From Salegentibacter sp. (GTDB lineage Bacteria > Bacteroidota > Bacteroidia > Flavobacteriales > Flavobacteriaceae), in NCBI GenBank assembly GCA_017795085.1, contig CP051246.1, positions 2,358,514 to 2,422,513 on the forward strand: a stretch of 64,000 nt of DNA, written 5' to 3'. Of the stretch, positions 9,264 to 18,737 are shown piece after piece. The translations under genes and the position numbers were made by a program. Position 1 is the first letter of the stretch. Each line of letters starts with the position of its first letter. The notes below the pieces were generated by a model. That model was not told where the DNA came from. It worked only from the letters and a program-made list of their open reading frames with translations, and did no database searches.

Positions 9264-12200
9264 TTATAGTCCGATATTAATTCCAATTAAATAGGTACTT
9301 GTTATAGGATAAGCATTTCGCTCAATTCCTGAATTTCCATAGGGTCCCTGTGCATCAGAATTAGTTGGGTCATAGCCTGATAACTCAGGATTAAACCCGC
9401 TATATTTTGTGAATATAAATGGATTTTGAGCTGACAAATAAATTCTGGCATTAGAAATAAAATCAGTGATTTCCGGAAGCGTATAACCCAAGGTCATATT
9501 ATTAATTCGGAAAAAGTCACCGTCTTCAAGATAATAGCTTGAAGCTTCTATATCCCTATCTGCTCCTGGATGTATATTGGTACTTCCATCTCCTGTCCAG
9601 CGGTTCTCAAACATTTCAGCACTTACATTTTCCCCACCTAAACGCATTGCTTTCAATCCATTATACACTTTATTACCTCCAACACCGAAGCCGTCAACAC
9701 TAAGGTCGAATTGCTTATAATTTAAAGAAATATTTATTCCATAGTTGAATTTAGGAATATAGGAACCCTGGTAGGTTTTATCCCTATCATCAATAGACCC
9801 ATCATCATTTTGATCAACATATTTTAAATGGCCCGGACGTGCTGAACCCAATGAGGTATTACTATCAATTTCGTCTTGATTTTGCCATACTCCGTCAGCT
9901 TCATACATCCACCAGGAACCTAAAGGTTGTCCCGCAGCTAAGCGTTTGCTGATTTTCCCTCCAAATCCTAAACCACCGCCTAGTTGTCCTTCATAATTAT
10001 TAACAACATTGGTGACCTCATTATCATTATAGGAGAAATTACCACCTATACTATAATTAAAGTCTTCATTAACTTCATCACTCCAATTCGCAGAAAATTC
10101 AAATCCTTCATTTCTAACCTCTGCGCCGTGATCAAAAAATTCCTCGGCAAATGTAGAGTTTAATATTGGCTGCACTTCCAAAATTGTATTCTCGGTAGTT
10201 CTGTGATAATAATCCAAACTACCAGTTAAACGCCTATCAAATAATTCATATTCTAAACCGGCGCTAAATTCACTTACTATCTCCCAACTTAAATTTTGAG
10301 CTGGGGATCCCAGATTTGCTCCTAAAATCAAATCCTGACCGGGCCCAAACACATAATTCATATTTTCACTTCTAGGGTCGGTCAAAATTTGATTTTGGTT
10401 GAAAGGAACATTCGCATTACCTAATTCACCCCAGGAAGCTCTAAGCTTAAGGAAGTTTATGTTCTCACTATCATTTAGAAAATTTTCCCTGGTAAGGGTC
10501 CACCCAGCTCCAAGAGCAGGGAAAGTACCCCAATAATCGGCATTATTGGCAAACGTACTGGAACCATCACGTCTTAAGGTACCGGTAAAATAATATTTTC
10601 TATCAAAATTATATTCAACTCTTCCAAAATAAGACATAAAGTTTGTAGGGGTATAATGATACTGATTTACTTGATTATCGTATTCACCGCTGTCATGCCT
10701 AACACTCCAATATTGCTCCTGAGAAGGAACTTCATAAGCTTGATAGTCATCCTGCATTCCTATATTTAGTTGCTCTTTTGAACCACCCAGGGTTACATCT
10801 ACATTATGATTTCCAAAACTATTGCTATAATTCAAGAAATTATCCCAGTTATACTTATAAGTTTCGCTTGAATTCATGGATAATGCATTGTTAACATAGG
10901 ATAAATTGTCAGGATTTTGTGCTTTAAGGCTTTCAAATTCTGAAGCAGTCCTGTTAGGATCAGTCTGAATCCATATTTCTTTAGTATCGGTAAAATTACG
11001 ACCTCGATTGAAGACTTTCCTTGCCCCATATCGGGAAGTAAACTTTAATTCATCGGTAATATTAAATTCGGCGGCTATACTACCTTGAATATTTACTGAA
11101 TTTGACCTCTGATTGGCAAAAGCAACCTGAGACACAGGGTTTCCGTGCTCTGTCATATTATCTATACTCTCATCCGGGCCTGCTACATATGTGGCCTCGC
11201 CAGTTGTTGTATTATATCTTGAAGCACCATAACGCCCATTAGGGTAGAACACCGGCATTAGAGGGGATTGTCTATAAGCATTATTAAAAGCTCCAAAAGG
11301 CTTTTGATTTTCATTTCGAACAGAAATATTTAAGTTTTGAATAATCTTAACTCTATCATCAAATAGGTCAAAAGTATTATTACTGGTGATAGTAGACCTT
11401 CTAAACTTCTGATCTTCTAAAACCCCTTCTTCTTCATAATAATCGTAGCTGAAGAAATAACTAACATCTTCGCTTCCACCGGAAATATCAAATGTGGTAT
11501 TTTGAACGGTTCCCACCTGGAGTATTTCATCATACCAATCAGTATTATAATCCTGGGTTTCATTTAATCGGTTATTACTTCCAATAGCGGCTTCCTCTTC
11601 ATTAAAGTAGGTAATATATTGGCCGGCATCGGCCATTTCAACAGAATTCAAGACTGGTTTCACTCCATAAAAACTTCTAACATTCACTTTGGCAGCACCT
11701 TCTTTACCTTTCTTTGTCGTTACTATTATAACACCATTAGCAGCTCGAACCCCATATATAGCAGCGGATGATGCATCTTTAAGAAAATCAATAGACTCTA
11801 TATTTGCCGGACTAATATTCTGGATATCATTGACAGGAGTTCCGTCAACTACATATAAAGGATCACGTCCTCCCAATGCGGTACCTAAACCCCGAATACT
11901 AACATTTGGTGAAGAGCCCGGAGCATCACTATTAGTAATATTTACACCAGCTACTTTACCCTGCAGGGCTTGTGTAGCTGTTGACGAGGGTTGCTTGACA
12001 ATATCTTCGGAAGACACCTGGCTAATAGCCCCGGTTAAATCCTGTTTTTGCTGGGTACCATACCCCACAACCACTACTTCGTCAAGTTCAGATGAAGCTT
12101 CTTCCAATACAAGATCGTATTGGTCATTTCCTCCAACAGTGAACTGTTGCTCTTCAAAGCCAAGAAAATTTATATCTACCACATCACCTTCTTCTACACC

Positions 12201-12389
12201 TTCAAGTGTAAACTCTCCATCGAAGTTAGTAACATCATAAATTTCTTTATCTATTACTTTAACTTCAGCACCGGGTAAAGGCATACCATCACTATCGGTT
12301 ATAACACCAGTTACGTTTTTTGTGTCTTGAGCAAATCCTGCACTGGTGAGCAGAATCGCAAAAATCGAGAACAATAATTTAAATTTCAT
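9264..12389 (-). CDS. SusC/RagA-family TonB-linked outer membrane transporter
   Basis: 1041 residues with signal peptide (TSAGFAQ). An N-terminal carboxypeptidase-regulatory-like domain (about 25-105: VTGVITDSDGMPLPGAEVKV) precedes a plug domain (about 115-230; VVVGYGTQQKQDLTGAIS, VSIRGLGT, GRDPLYVVDGTPV, IYGVRAANGVIIVTTKKGK) and a 22-strand barrel ending in an aromatic-rich strand (YLIGINIGL). It imports the glycan fragment bound by the SusD partner using TonB energy. No FecR/anti-sigma module is nearby, so control is probably through the hybrid-like regulator immediately upstream. Confidence 0.97.
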   Translation of the reverse strand: MKFKLLFSIFAILLTSAGFAQDTKNVTGVITDSDGMPLPGAEVKVIDKEIYDVTNFDGEFTLEGVEEGDVVDINFLGFEEQQFTVGGNDQYDLVLEEASSELDEVVVVGYGTQQKQDLTGAISQVSSEDIVKQPSSTATQALQGKVAGVNITNSDAPGSSPNVSIRGLGTALGGRDPLYVVDGTPVNDIQNISPANIESIDFLKDASSAAIYGVRAANGVIIVTTKKGKEGAAKVNVRSFYGVKPVLNSVEMADAGQYITYFNEEEAAIGSNNRLNETQDYNTDWYDEILQVGTVQNTTFDISGGSEDVSYFFSYDYYEEEGVLEDQKFRRSTITSNNTFDLFDDRVKIIQNLNISVRNENQKPFGAFNNAYRQSPLMPVFYPNGRYGASRYNTTTGEATYVAGPDESIDNMTEHGNPVSQVAFANQRSNSVNIQGSIAAEFNITDELKFTSRYGARKVFNRGRNFTDTKEIWIQTDPNRTASEFESLKAQNPDNLSYVNNALSMNSSETYKYNWDNFLNYSNSFGNHNVDVTLGGSKEQLNIGMQDDYQAYEVPSQEQYWSVRHDSGEYDNQVNQYHYTPTNFMSYFGRVEYNFDRKYYFTGTLRRDGSSTFANNADYWGTFPALGAGWTLTRENFLNDSENINFLKLRASWGELGNANVPFNQNQILTDPRSENMNYVFGPGQDLILGANLGSPAQNLSWEIVSEFSAGLEYELFDRRLTGSLDYYHRTTENTILEVQPILNSTFAEEFFDHGAEVRNEGFEFSANWSDEVNEDFNYSIGGNFSYNDNEVTNVVNNYEGQLGGGLGFGGKISKRLAAGQPLGSWWMYEADGVWQNQDEIDSNTSLGSARPGHLKYVDQNDDGSIDDRDKTYQGSYIPKFNYGINISLNYKQFDLSVDGFGVGGNKVYNGLKAMRLGGENVSAEMFENRWTGDGSTNIHPGADRDIEASSYYLEDGDFFRINNMTLGYTLPEITDFISNARIYLSAQNPFIFTKYSGFNPELSGYDPTNSDAQGPYGNSGIERNAYPITSTYLIGINIGL

Positions 12390-12416
12390 ACGGTCGAATT
12401 TTACTGAATTTTAATA

Positions 12417-12449
12417 GAAAGGTACGATGATACCCGCCTTGACCGCAAA
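12417..12449 (-). promoter_or_regulatory. Probable susC promoter
   Basis: On the minus strand TTTG (12449-12446) is followed after 21 nt by TACCTTTC (12424-12417), close to the Bacteroidota consensus TTTG ... TAnnTTTG, and lies 28 nt upstream of the susC start. Confidence 0.5.
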
Positions 12450-12462
12450 CGATTAAGTACAC

Positions 12463-12478
12463 TACTGATACATCAGTA
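12463..12478. promoter_or_regulatory. Candidate operator for the locus regulator
   Basis: A perfect inverted repeat TACTGAT-ac-ATCAGTA sits 14 nt upstream of the putative -33 box of susC. It contains TGATGTA on the minus strand; two more copies of TGATGTARTATT lie at 12525-12536 and 12557-12568, 32 bp apart. Confidence 0.45.
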
Positions 12479-12612
12479 TAAATTAAAATTTAAAATATTG
12501 ATTTACAATAATTTAAAAAAATTTTGATGTAATATTTTATAAAAATTTTAAAAGTATGATGTAGTATTGTGCAGGTATTTTTTTGAAAATATCATCCCTA
12601 TAAATTAAGAAT

Positions 12613-15366
12613 TTAGAAATTTTTAATAAGAAAATTTGTAAGATTCTCATTTTTATGCAAGTTCATTTTTTTTCGTAGACGATAACGATGTACCTCTACC
12701 CCCCGAACAGAAATACCCATTAAAGGTGCTATCTCTTTTGAAGTCAGGTTCATTTTTAGGTAAGAACATAACTTTAAATCTTTACTGCTTAATTGAGGAT
12801 AAGCTTCCAATACATCTTTAAAGAAATCTTCGTGTAATTCGTTAAAATTAGTTTCAAAAACTTGCCATTCATCTTTGTTTTTAATGGCTTTGTTAATCTT
12901 GGTCATTATATGTTTAAACCTAAACTGATTAGAGAATTTATCTTTATCCTTATGTAATTCATTTTGAATTTCCATTAAAACTTCATTCTTTTTAGCAGCT
13001 ACCATAGTAGTATTAGCCAATTCCTTCCGTTTTAGGGTAATTTCATTTAACAATCGTTCTTTTTCCAGTTGGTTTAGACGATCTTCATGTTCCTGCTCAA
13101 ATTTTTGTTCCAATAAATATTGTTGCTTACGTAATTTCAACCGGTTAAACCAATAAAAAACCATAATGAGTACCAGAAATAATAAAACATATATAAACTT
13201 CATTAAATTTGATAAATACCAGGGCGGAGCTACCACAAAGTTAAAGTTTGTGGATGCCCAATTTTCATTTTGCGGGCTTATAGCAAATAACTTTAACTCA
13301 TAGGCACCGTGTTCAAGGTTTTGAAAATTTAAATTTCCGTGGGTCACCACGCCGCTTACCGTATCGGTACCAATTAATTCATAACGTATTCCGGTAGCGT
13401 CGGAAACCGGCAGGGCTGTATGAATATTTATATCACGAGCTGCGGCATAAGGTACTTCAGGCGACTTATCTAATTCGTAACGTGTATCCCTATCGGTAAA
13501 GGCAGTAATTAAAGGAGGAATTACATTAATTTCTCCCTGCCTCCTAATCATTTTATTCAAATTTAATTGAGCAAAACCATCATTAAGGGTCAAATAAAAA
13601 GTTGAGTCATTTGTACTCGTAATTTTTTCATAGTTTTTAACCATACGACTGTTGATTTTATCTGATGACAGCTTAATATCATTCCCTTTAAAATCAGTGT
13701 ATAGTAATGAACTTTCATCTATATTGGTAAACCAATAATCCTTATTATCTTGAAATAATAATTTATGCTTATTATACTTATTTAATTCATTAAATGCTTC
13801 CAGGCTATCTTTAAAAATATTATATCGGTACCAACGCCCATCATTTAAAATAGCTAATTGGTGGTTTATCTGATAAATATTGGCATTATAATGATCTTTG
13901 CCATTAACTTTATGTAATTTACTGATTTTCAGAGCCCGGGTAAGACTATCATTTAAAGTAATATGATAAATTCCTTCATATGGATGTGCTGCCCATAACT
14001 GTGATTTATTAGTAAACACCATTTGACGCACCGGAAAATTTATGCTGTCTATAACCTCCAAATTACCTTCTTCATCAATCTTTGAGATTCCGGTATAATT
14101 GCCTATAAGCTGAATGTTTTTATTATCAGGGGCATTAATAATTTCAAAACTTCCCGTACGATCTTCAATCGCTTTAAAAATATCGTTTTCAATTAAAAAA
14201 GTTCCGGTATTATGATTGGCATACAAGCGTCCTTCTAAAATCTCAAGATTCCAGGCATGACCACCAGCTCCGTTTATTAATGTAAGATTGTTATCTGTAA
14301 AAGTATAGACACCGGTGTTACTGGCCAGATATAATTTATCTTTAAAAAATAACATATCATAAACCGCTCCCAGTTCTCCGGTATCATCAGTATAAAGTTT
14401 TATGAACGAATTAAGTTTAATTTGATCTATCCCGTTATCGAGCCCAAGCCAAATGCTTCCATTTCGCTTGGCCATTCCCAATACCGTATTATTCTGAAGG
14501 CCACTATTACGATTATAGATTGTATACTTGCCGGCGCTTTGGTTATAATGAATAATTCCATTTTTAACAGTTCCAAGTACTAATTCATCTTCTCCCAAAA
14601 ACATTAAATGATTGAGTTCAAAGCGCGAGATATCTTCATTCAATTTTTTATCCGCAAATAAAACAACCTTATCATTTTCATAGGTATAAAGGGCATCCCT
14701 GGTGCCTATCAATAATTTATCACCACTTACCGCAAGGTCAATTACTTGTTCTCCTGCAATTAAATCTTGGTTTGGTAATTTTTTAGTCGCTCCATTATCA
14801 TTTAAAAAATAAAGTCCTGAACGTCCTGCAGAAACCAATAACTTATCCCTGTATACTGCCATTTTATTGGTAACCAGGTTTTTTATAGGTTTTATTGTGT
14901 CATTTTTATATCGGTAAATTGCTCCAAAAGAGCGAAAATAAATTGCCCCTTTAAAAGACATTATTTCCCAAAATTCATCATTTTGAAGACTGTATTCCCC
15001 AAAAAGCGGCATTAAGGAAGTATATTCCAATTTCCCAGTTTTATCCCGCTGCCAGTAACCAAATTCCTGATAAGAACCCGTATAAATCCTATCTCCTTTG
15101 GTATAAACTGAACGTATAATTGAACCGTTATCTAATGGATATAATTCCCAGGTCTGGCCATCATAACTTAGCAAACCCTGGTTATTTGCTGTATAAATAA
15201 TTCCTTTTTCATCTATATCAATTCCCCAGTTTTGGCTTGCTGCGGTATAGTCAACCGAACTATAATTATGTATGGGTGGTGTAAGTTGCTGTGAGAAAGC
15301 AAAAAAACATCCTAACCACAAGAAAATCAATGATTTTATTATAAAGCATTTCGCATAAAAAAACAT
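12613..15366 (-). CDS. Membrane-anchored sensor-regulator: beta-propeller, Y_Y_Y domain, LuxR-type HTH
   Basis: 917 residues. A signal peptide or N-terminal anchor (to about residue 26) is followed by two-component-regulator propeller repeats (about 30-620), a triple-tyrosine (Y_Y_Y) domain (about 630-720), one transmembrane helix (about 727-747), a charged coiled coil (about 755-810) and a C-terminal LuxR-type helix-turn-helix (LTSKEIAPLMGISVRGVEVHRYRLRKKM). No histidine kinase, phosphoacceptor or receiver is visible, so the periplasmic propeller should signal directly to the DNA-binding domain. Flavobacterial proteins of this architecture lie beside susCD pairs and are thought to sense an oligosaccharide. 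It is upstream of susC on the same strand and divergent from the sulfatase gene. Confidence 0.9.
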   Translation of the reverse strand: MFFYAKCFIIKSLIFLWLGCFFAFSQQLTPPIHNYSSVDYTAASQNWGIDIDEKGIIYTANNQGLLSYDGQTWELYPLDNGSIIRSVYTKGDRIYTGSYQEFGYWQRDKTGKLEYTSLMPLFGEYSLQNDEFWEIMSFKGAIYFRSFGAIYRYKNDTIKPIKNLVTNKMAVYRDKLLVSAGRSGLYFLNDNGATKKLPNQDLIAGEQVIDLAVSGDKLLIGTRDALYTYENDKVVLFADKKLNEDISRFELNHLMFLGEDELVLGTVKNGIIHYNQSAGKYTIYNRNSGLQNNTVLGMAKRNGSIWLGLDNGIDQIKLNSFIKLYTDDTGELGAVYDMLFFKDKLYLASNTGVYTFTDNNLTLINGAGGHAWNLEILEGRLYANHNTGTFLIENDIFKAIEDRTGSFEIINAPDNKNIQLIGNYTGISKIDEEGNLEVIDSINFPVRQMVFTNKSQLWAAHPYEGIYHITLNDSLTRALKISKLHKVNGKDHYNANIYQINHQLAILNDGRWYRYNIFKDSLEAFNELNKYNKHKLLFQDNKDYWFTNIDESSLLYTDFKGNDIKLSSDKINSRMVKNYEKITSTNDSTFYLTLNDGFAQLNLNKMIRRQGEINVIPPLITAFTDRDTRYELDKSPEVPYAAARDINIHTALPVSDATGIRYELIGTDTVSGVVTHGNLNFQNLEHGAYELKLFAISPQNENWASTNFNFVVAPPWYLSNLMKFIYVLLFLVLIMVFYWFNRLKLRKQQYLLEQKFEQEHEDRLNQLEKERLLNEITLKRKELANTTMVAAKKNEVLMEIQNELHKDKDKFSNQFRFKHIMTKINKAIKNKDEWQVFETNFNELHEDFFKDVLEAYPQLSSKDLKLCSYLKMNLTSKEIAPLMGISVRGVEVHRYRLRKKMNLHKNENLTNFLIKNF

Positions 15367-15399
15367 CTTGAGCAGTTTTTGTATAGGTCAATATCACTA

Positions 15400-15407
15400 C
15401 AAATGTA
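15400..15407 (-). promoter_or_regulatory. -7 box of regulator gene promoter
   Basis: TACATTTG on the minus strand matches TAnnTTTG exactly and lies 33 nt upstream of the regulator start. The -33 box is not clear. An inverted repeat TACAA-GCTTT-TTGTA (15406-15420) overlaps it. Confidence 0.45.
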
Positions 15408-15462
15408 CAAGCTTTTTGTATTTTTAATTAAAATTAAGTCCAAACCACCGAAAACCTTTTTT

Positions 15463-17136
15463 ATGATATTAAAAAAAACTTCCATTAGGGTCCTATTTCT
15501 TACTTTTTGCCTTATAGCTATATTCTCTTGTAAAAAGAACACAAAGGAAAAAGAGGCTCAGAAAGAACAAAAACGGCCTAATATTGTCTTTATCATGACC
15601 GATGACCACGCAGCACAAGCTATTAGCGCATACGGCCATCGGTTAAGTAAATTAGCACCTACTCCAAATATTGATCGTATTGCTAAAAACGGGGTGAAAT
15701 TCAATAATAATTTTTGCACCAATTCTATTTGCGGACCAAGTCGGGCGGTAATTCTTACTGGAAAACACAGCCATATTAATGGTTTTAGAATGAACGGAAA
15801 TGTATTTGATGGATCACAAGCTACCTTACCAAAATATTTAAAAAAAGTAGGCTATAAAACTGCACTTTTCGGGAAATGGCACTTACATGGTTTGCCCCAG
15901 GGCTTTGATGATTACCATATTTTAGTAGATCAGGGGAATTACTATAACCCTGATTTTATAAAGGGAAAAGACACTGCTAGAATTGAAGGTTATGCTACAG
16001 ATATAGTTACAAAAATGGGGGTAGATTGGTTAAAGGAAAATAAAGATAGTGAAGAACCTTTTATGCTAATGGTACAACACAAAGCTCCTCATCGGAATTG
16101 GATGCCAGCCTTGCGCCATATCAATAAATATGACAGCATTGATTTTCCGCTGCCTGATACTTATTTTGACGGCCACGAAAAACAGGTGGCCGCGCAACAG
16201 CAATTACAAACTATTTACGATGATATGTATGAAGGCCACGATCTAAAAATGACTATTGAAAAAGGTAGTGATTCATTAAGGCATAATCCGTGGACTACCG
16301 ATTTTGAGAGAATGACCACAAAGCAACGAGAAAAATGGGATGCAGCCTATCGCCCTAAAAACGATGCATTTCACGAAGCTAATTTAAGTGGAAAAGCATT
16401 AGATAAGTGGAAAGGTCAACGCTATTTACGGGATTATTTGGCTACTGTAGCTTCAGTTGATGAAGGTGTGGGTAAAATCCTTGATTATCTGGAAGAATCA
16501 GGCCTTGATGAAAATACTATTATTGTGTATACTACAGACCAGGGTTTTTATCTGGGTGAAAAAGGTTTTTTTGACAAACGTTTTATGTATGAAGAATCAC
16601 TGGCTATGCCACTTTTAATACAGTATCCAAAAGAAATTAAACCCGGCTCCGAAGTTGATGCCCTTACTCAAAACCTTGACTTCGCCCCTACTTTTCTGGA
16701 TTATGCCGAAGCGGAAATTCCGCAAGATATGCAAGGAAAATCTTTACGTGATTTAATAGGAAAAACACCAAAAGAAAAAGATTTCAGAAATGCTATTTAT
16801 TACCATTATTACGACTTTCCAGCTTTTCACATGGTAAAAAGACATTATGGCATTCGTACCGACCGGTATAAACTCATGCATTTTTATGATAATATTGATG
16901 AATGGGAACTTTATGACCTTGAAGAAGATCCCAAAGAACTCAACAATTTATATAATCATCCCGATTATGCGAAGGTTCAGGATGAAATGCACCAAAAAAT
17001 AGATTCCTTACAACAGGTTTATAAAGTTACCGAAAAGGAATTTGAAACCACTCCTGAAAAAAAGGTAGAACAAGCTTATCGAAGTTTTGAAAAGCTTGCA
17101 GGCGAAGAACCCGGTACCTATCCCCGTACAGAATAA
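15463..17136 (+). CDS. Sulfatase (formylglycine-dependent, S1 family) lipoprotein
   Basis: The start at 15463 is chosen because it gives a proper lipoprotein signal (LTFCLIAIFSC); the reading frame stays open upstream to 15379, but that adds a segment that spoils the signal. The resulting protein has 557 residues. Metal-binding Asp47-Asp48 lie in FIMTDDHA, and C90GPSR is the Cys-type sulfatase motif whose Cys is converted to formylglycine. Further S1 motifs are GKWHLHG, VQHKAPHRNW and YTTDQGFYLGEKGFFDKR. The C-terminal part (RTDRYKLMHFYDN ... ELYDLEEDPKELNNLYN) is the usual DUF4976 cap. It implies that the target glycan carries sulfate. It needs a separate maturation enzyme not seen here. It is divergent from the regulator gene. 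Confidence 0.92.
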   Translation: MILKKTSIRVLFLTFCLIAIFSCKKNTKEKEAQKEQKRPNIVFIMTDDHAAQAISAYGHRLSKLAPTPNIDRIAKNGVKFNNNFCTNSICGPSRAVILTGKHSHINGFRMNGNVFDGSQATLPKYLKKVGYKTALFGKWHLHGLPQGFDDYHILVDQGNYYNPDFIKGKDTARIEGYATDIVTKMGVDWLKENKDSEEPFMLMVQHKAPHRNWMPALRHINKYDSIDFPLPDTYFDGHEKQVAAQQQLQTIYDDMYEGHDLKMTIEKGSDSLRHNPWTTDFERMTTKQREKWDAAYRPKNDAFHEANLSGKALDKWKGQRYLRDYLATVASVDEGVGKILDYLEESGLDENTIIVYTTDQGFYLGEKGFFDKRFMYEESLAMPLLIQYPKEIKPGSEVDALTQNLDFAPTFLDYAEAEIPQDMQGKSLRDLIGKTPKEKDFRNAIYYHYYDFPAFHMVKRHYGIRTDRYKLMHFYDNIDEWELYDLEEDPKELNNLYNHPDYAKVQDEMHQKIDSLQQVYKVTEKEFETTPEKKVEQAYRSFEKLAGEEPGTYPRTE

Positions 17137-17309
17137 TTTTTTAAAAAGATAAACGGCTCAAAAAAGCCATATCAAAAACAAATAAAATCTATAAAACATT
17201 TCTTGATATAGCCCCGATTATCATCAAAACCATTTGAAATTACACTGCTCTCAATTTTTGGTATAATAGTAAATATTTGTAAAAATATCCAACTCAAAAG
17301 AAAGATTGC

Positions 17310-17339
17310 ATTGTATGAATAAAAAATAGTTTAAATTTG
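17310..17339 (+). promoter_or_regulatory. Promoter of small acidic lipoprotein gene
   Basis: ATTG (17310-17313), 18 nt, then TAAATTTG (17332-17339), an exact TAnnTTTG match; predicted start of transcription is about 20 nt before the ATG. The rest of the 231-nt gap from 17137 holds nothing I can support. Confidence 0.5.
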
Positions 17340-17367
17340 CCTATTAAACTAATCAAACATAATCAAG

Positions 17368-17559
17368 ATGAAAAAGTTATTTTTATTATTTGCCTTAGCA
17401 ACAATGACAATCTCAGTATATTCTTGTAGAGAAACTACTGAAGAAAAATCTGAGGAAGCAGTAGAAGAAATTGGCAACGATATTGAAAGTGGAGCCGAAG
17501 ATGCTGCTGAAGAAGTAGAAGACGCTGCCGAAGAAGTAGAACAGGAAATTGAAGAATAG
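17368..17559 (+). CDS. Small acidic lipoprotein with Glu/Ala heptad-like repeats
   Basis: 63 residues. Positively charged N terminus MKKLF, hydrophobic core and lipobox ISVYSC give a mature lipoprotein of about 44 residues that is almost entirely Glu/Ala/Asp/Val. The unit E-D-A-A-E-E-V is repeated, which would form an amphipathic, strongly anionic helix. It has its own promoter and a strong terminator, so it is a separate monocistronic gene. Function is unknown; I recognise similar small lipoproteins in flavobacteria but no defined role. ORFs on the opposite strand here are artefacts of the repeated GAA/GCT codons. Confidence 0.75.
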   Translation: MKKLFLLFALATMTISVYSCRETTEEKSEEAVEEIGNDIESGAEDAAEEVEDAAEEVEQEIEE

Positions 17560-17601
17560 GTTAACAAAAGACAATTTGTAACTTACTCTCATCATTATTT
17601 T

Positions 17602-17634
17602 AAAGCCACTTTCGACAATGAAAGTGGCTTTTTT
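17602..17634 (+). terminator. Intrinsic terminator of small lipoprotein gene
   Basis: 12-bp perfect stem AAAGCCACTTTC / GAAAGTGGCTTT with a 6-nt loop, followed by T6 on the plus strand. Confidence 0.9.
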
Positions 17635-17702
17635 AAGTTAAATAGGACTGTATAAATATAAAAAAAGACCTGCTATTACCTCAAAATTAGCAAGCTATAT
17701 AT

Positions 17703-18680
17703 TTATTTCTTACGCTCAATTACATAACTAACCATCAATTCCAGTGATTCTTTATAAGGAGAAGAAGGAAATTCTTTTAAAATTTCCATAGCTTCTTGTT
17801 GAAAAGCAATCATTTTCTGTTCTGCATACTTAAGCCCGCCTTTTTCTTTTACAAAGACGATAACTTCTTTTACACGTTTCTTATCCTTATTATGATTTTT
17901 TACCGACTTGATTATCCAGGCTTTTTCACTTTTTGAAGCAATGTTCAAAGTATAAATTAACGGTAAGGTCATTTTTTGCTCCTTAATATCAATTCCGGTA
18001 GGTTTTCCTATTTTTTCATCCCCGTAATCAAACAGGTCATCTTTAATCTGAAAAGCCATACCTATTAATTCTCCAAAACGACGCATCTTTTCAACTTCAG
18101 GAGACTCCGGGTTCACAGATGCGGCTCCTAAACTACAACAAGCCGCAATAAGCGTAGCCGTTTTCTGACGAATAATATCATAGTACACTTCTTCAGTGAT
18201 ATCAAGCCTGCGGGCCTTTTCAATTTGCAATAATTCTCCCTCACTCATTTCCCGTACAGCCACTGAAATAATTTTCAGCAAATCAAAATCATTATTATCA
18301 ATTGAAAGCAACAAGCCCTTTGAAAGCAAATAATCGCCCACCAAAACGGCAATCTTATTTTTCCATAGCGCATTGATACTGAAAAAACCACGACGACGGT
18401 TGGAATCATCTACAACATCATCATGCACCAAAGTAGCAGTATGAATAAGCTCTATAACAGAAGCCCCGCGATAAGTCCGCTCATTTACTTCTCCTTCTGA
18501 AACCATTTTTGCCACCAAAAAAACAAACATAGGCCGCATTTGCTTACCTTTTCGATTTACGATGTAATGGGTAATTCGGTTTAATAAGGCTACCTGAGAA
18601 GACATGGATTGAAAAAACTTTTTTTCGAAAAGTTCCATCTCTTTCTCCACCGGGAGTTTTATTTGGGAAATAACCTTCAT
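17703..18680 (-). CDS. Polyprenyl (octaprenyl/hexaprenyl-type) diphosphate synthase
   Basis: 325 residues, cytosolic trans-isoprenyl diphosphate synthase. First Asp-rich motif LVHDDVVDDSNRRR and second Asp-rich motif IKDDLFDYGDEKIGK bind the Mg-diphosphate of substrates; GKQMRPMFVFL provides the usual N-terminal Lys-Arg contact. It makes the long side chain for menaquinone (MK-6 in most flavobacteria) from isopentenyl and farnesyl/geranyl diphosphate. It lies 57 nt downstream of rlmN on the same strand. Chain length is not decided by eye. Confidence 0.92.
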   Translation of the reverse strand: MKVISQIKLPVEKEMELFEKKFFQSMSSQVALLNRITHYIVNRKGKQMRPMFVFLVAKMVSEGEVNERTYRGASVIELIHTATLVHDDVVDDSNRRRGFFSINALWKNKIAVLVGDYLLSKGLLLSIDNNDFDLLKIISVAVREMSEGELLQIEKARRLDITEEVYYDIIRQKTATLIAACCSLGAASVNPESPEVEKMRRFGELIGMAFQIKDDLFDYGDEKIGKPTGIDIKEQKMTLPLIYTLNIASKSEKAWIIKSVKNHNKDKKRVKEVIVFVKEKGGLKYAEQKMIAFQQEAMEILKEFPSSPYKESLELMVSYVIERKK

Positions 18681-18737
18681 GAAGCCACCAAAGATAAATA
18701 TTTCGGGAGAATTATTTGTGGGGGATTTTTCAAAGGT

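Noticed and set aside
11689..12240. 183-residue plus-strand ORF within susC
   Set aside because: Long only because of the composition of the TonB plug region; no start signal or family similarity.
15339..15542. Minus-strand ORF overlapping the regulator start
   Set aside because: Covers the divergent promoter region and overlaps both real genes; no family features.
17349..17595. Two minus-strand ORFs across the acidic lipoprotein gene
   Set aside because: Ser/Phe-rich mirrors of GAA/GAT codons; the plus frame has lipobox, promoter and terminator.
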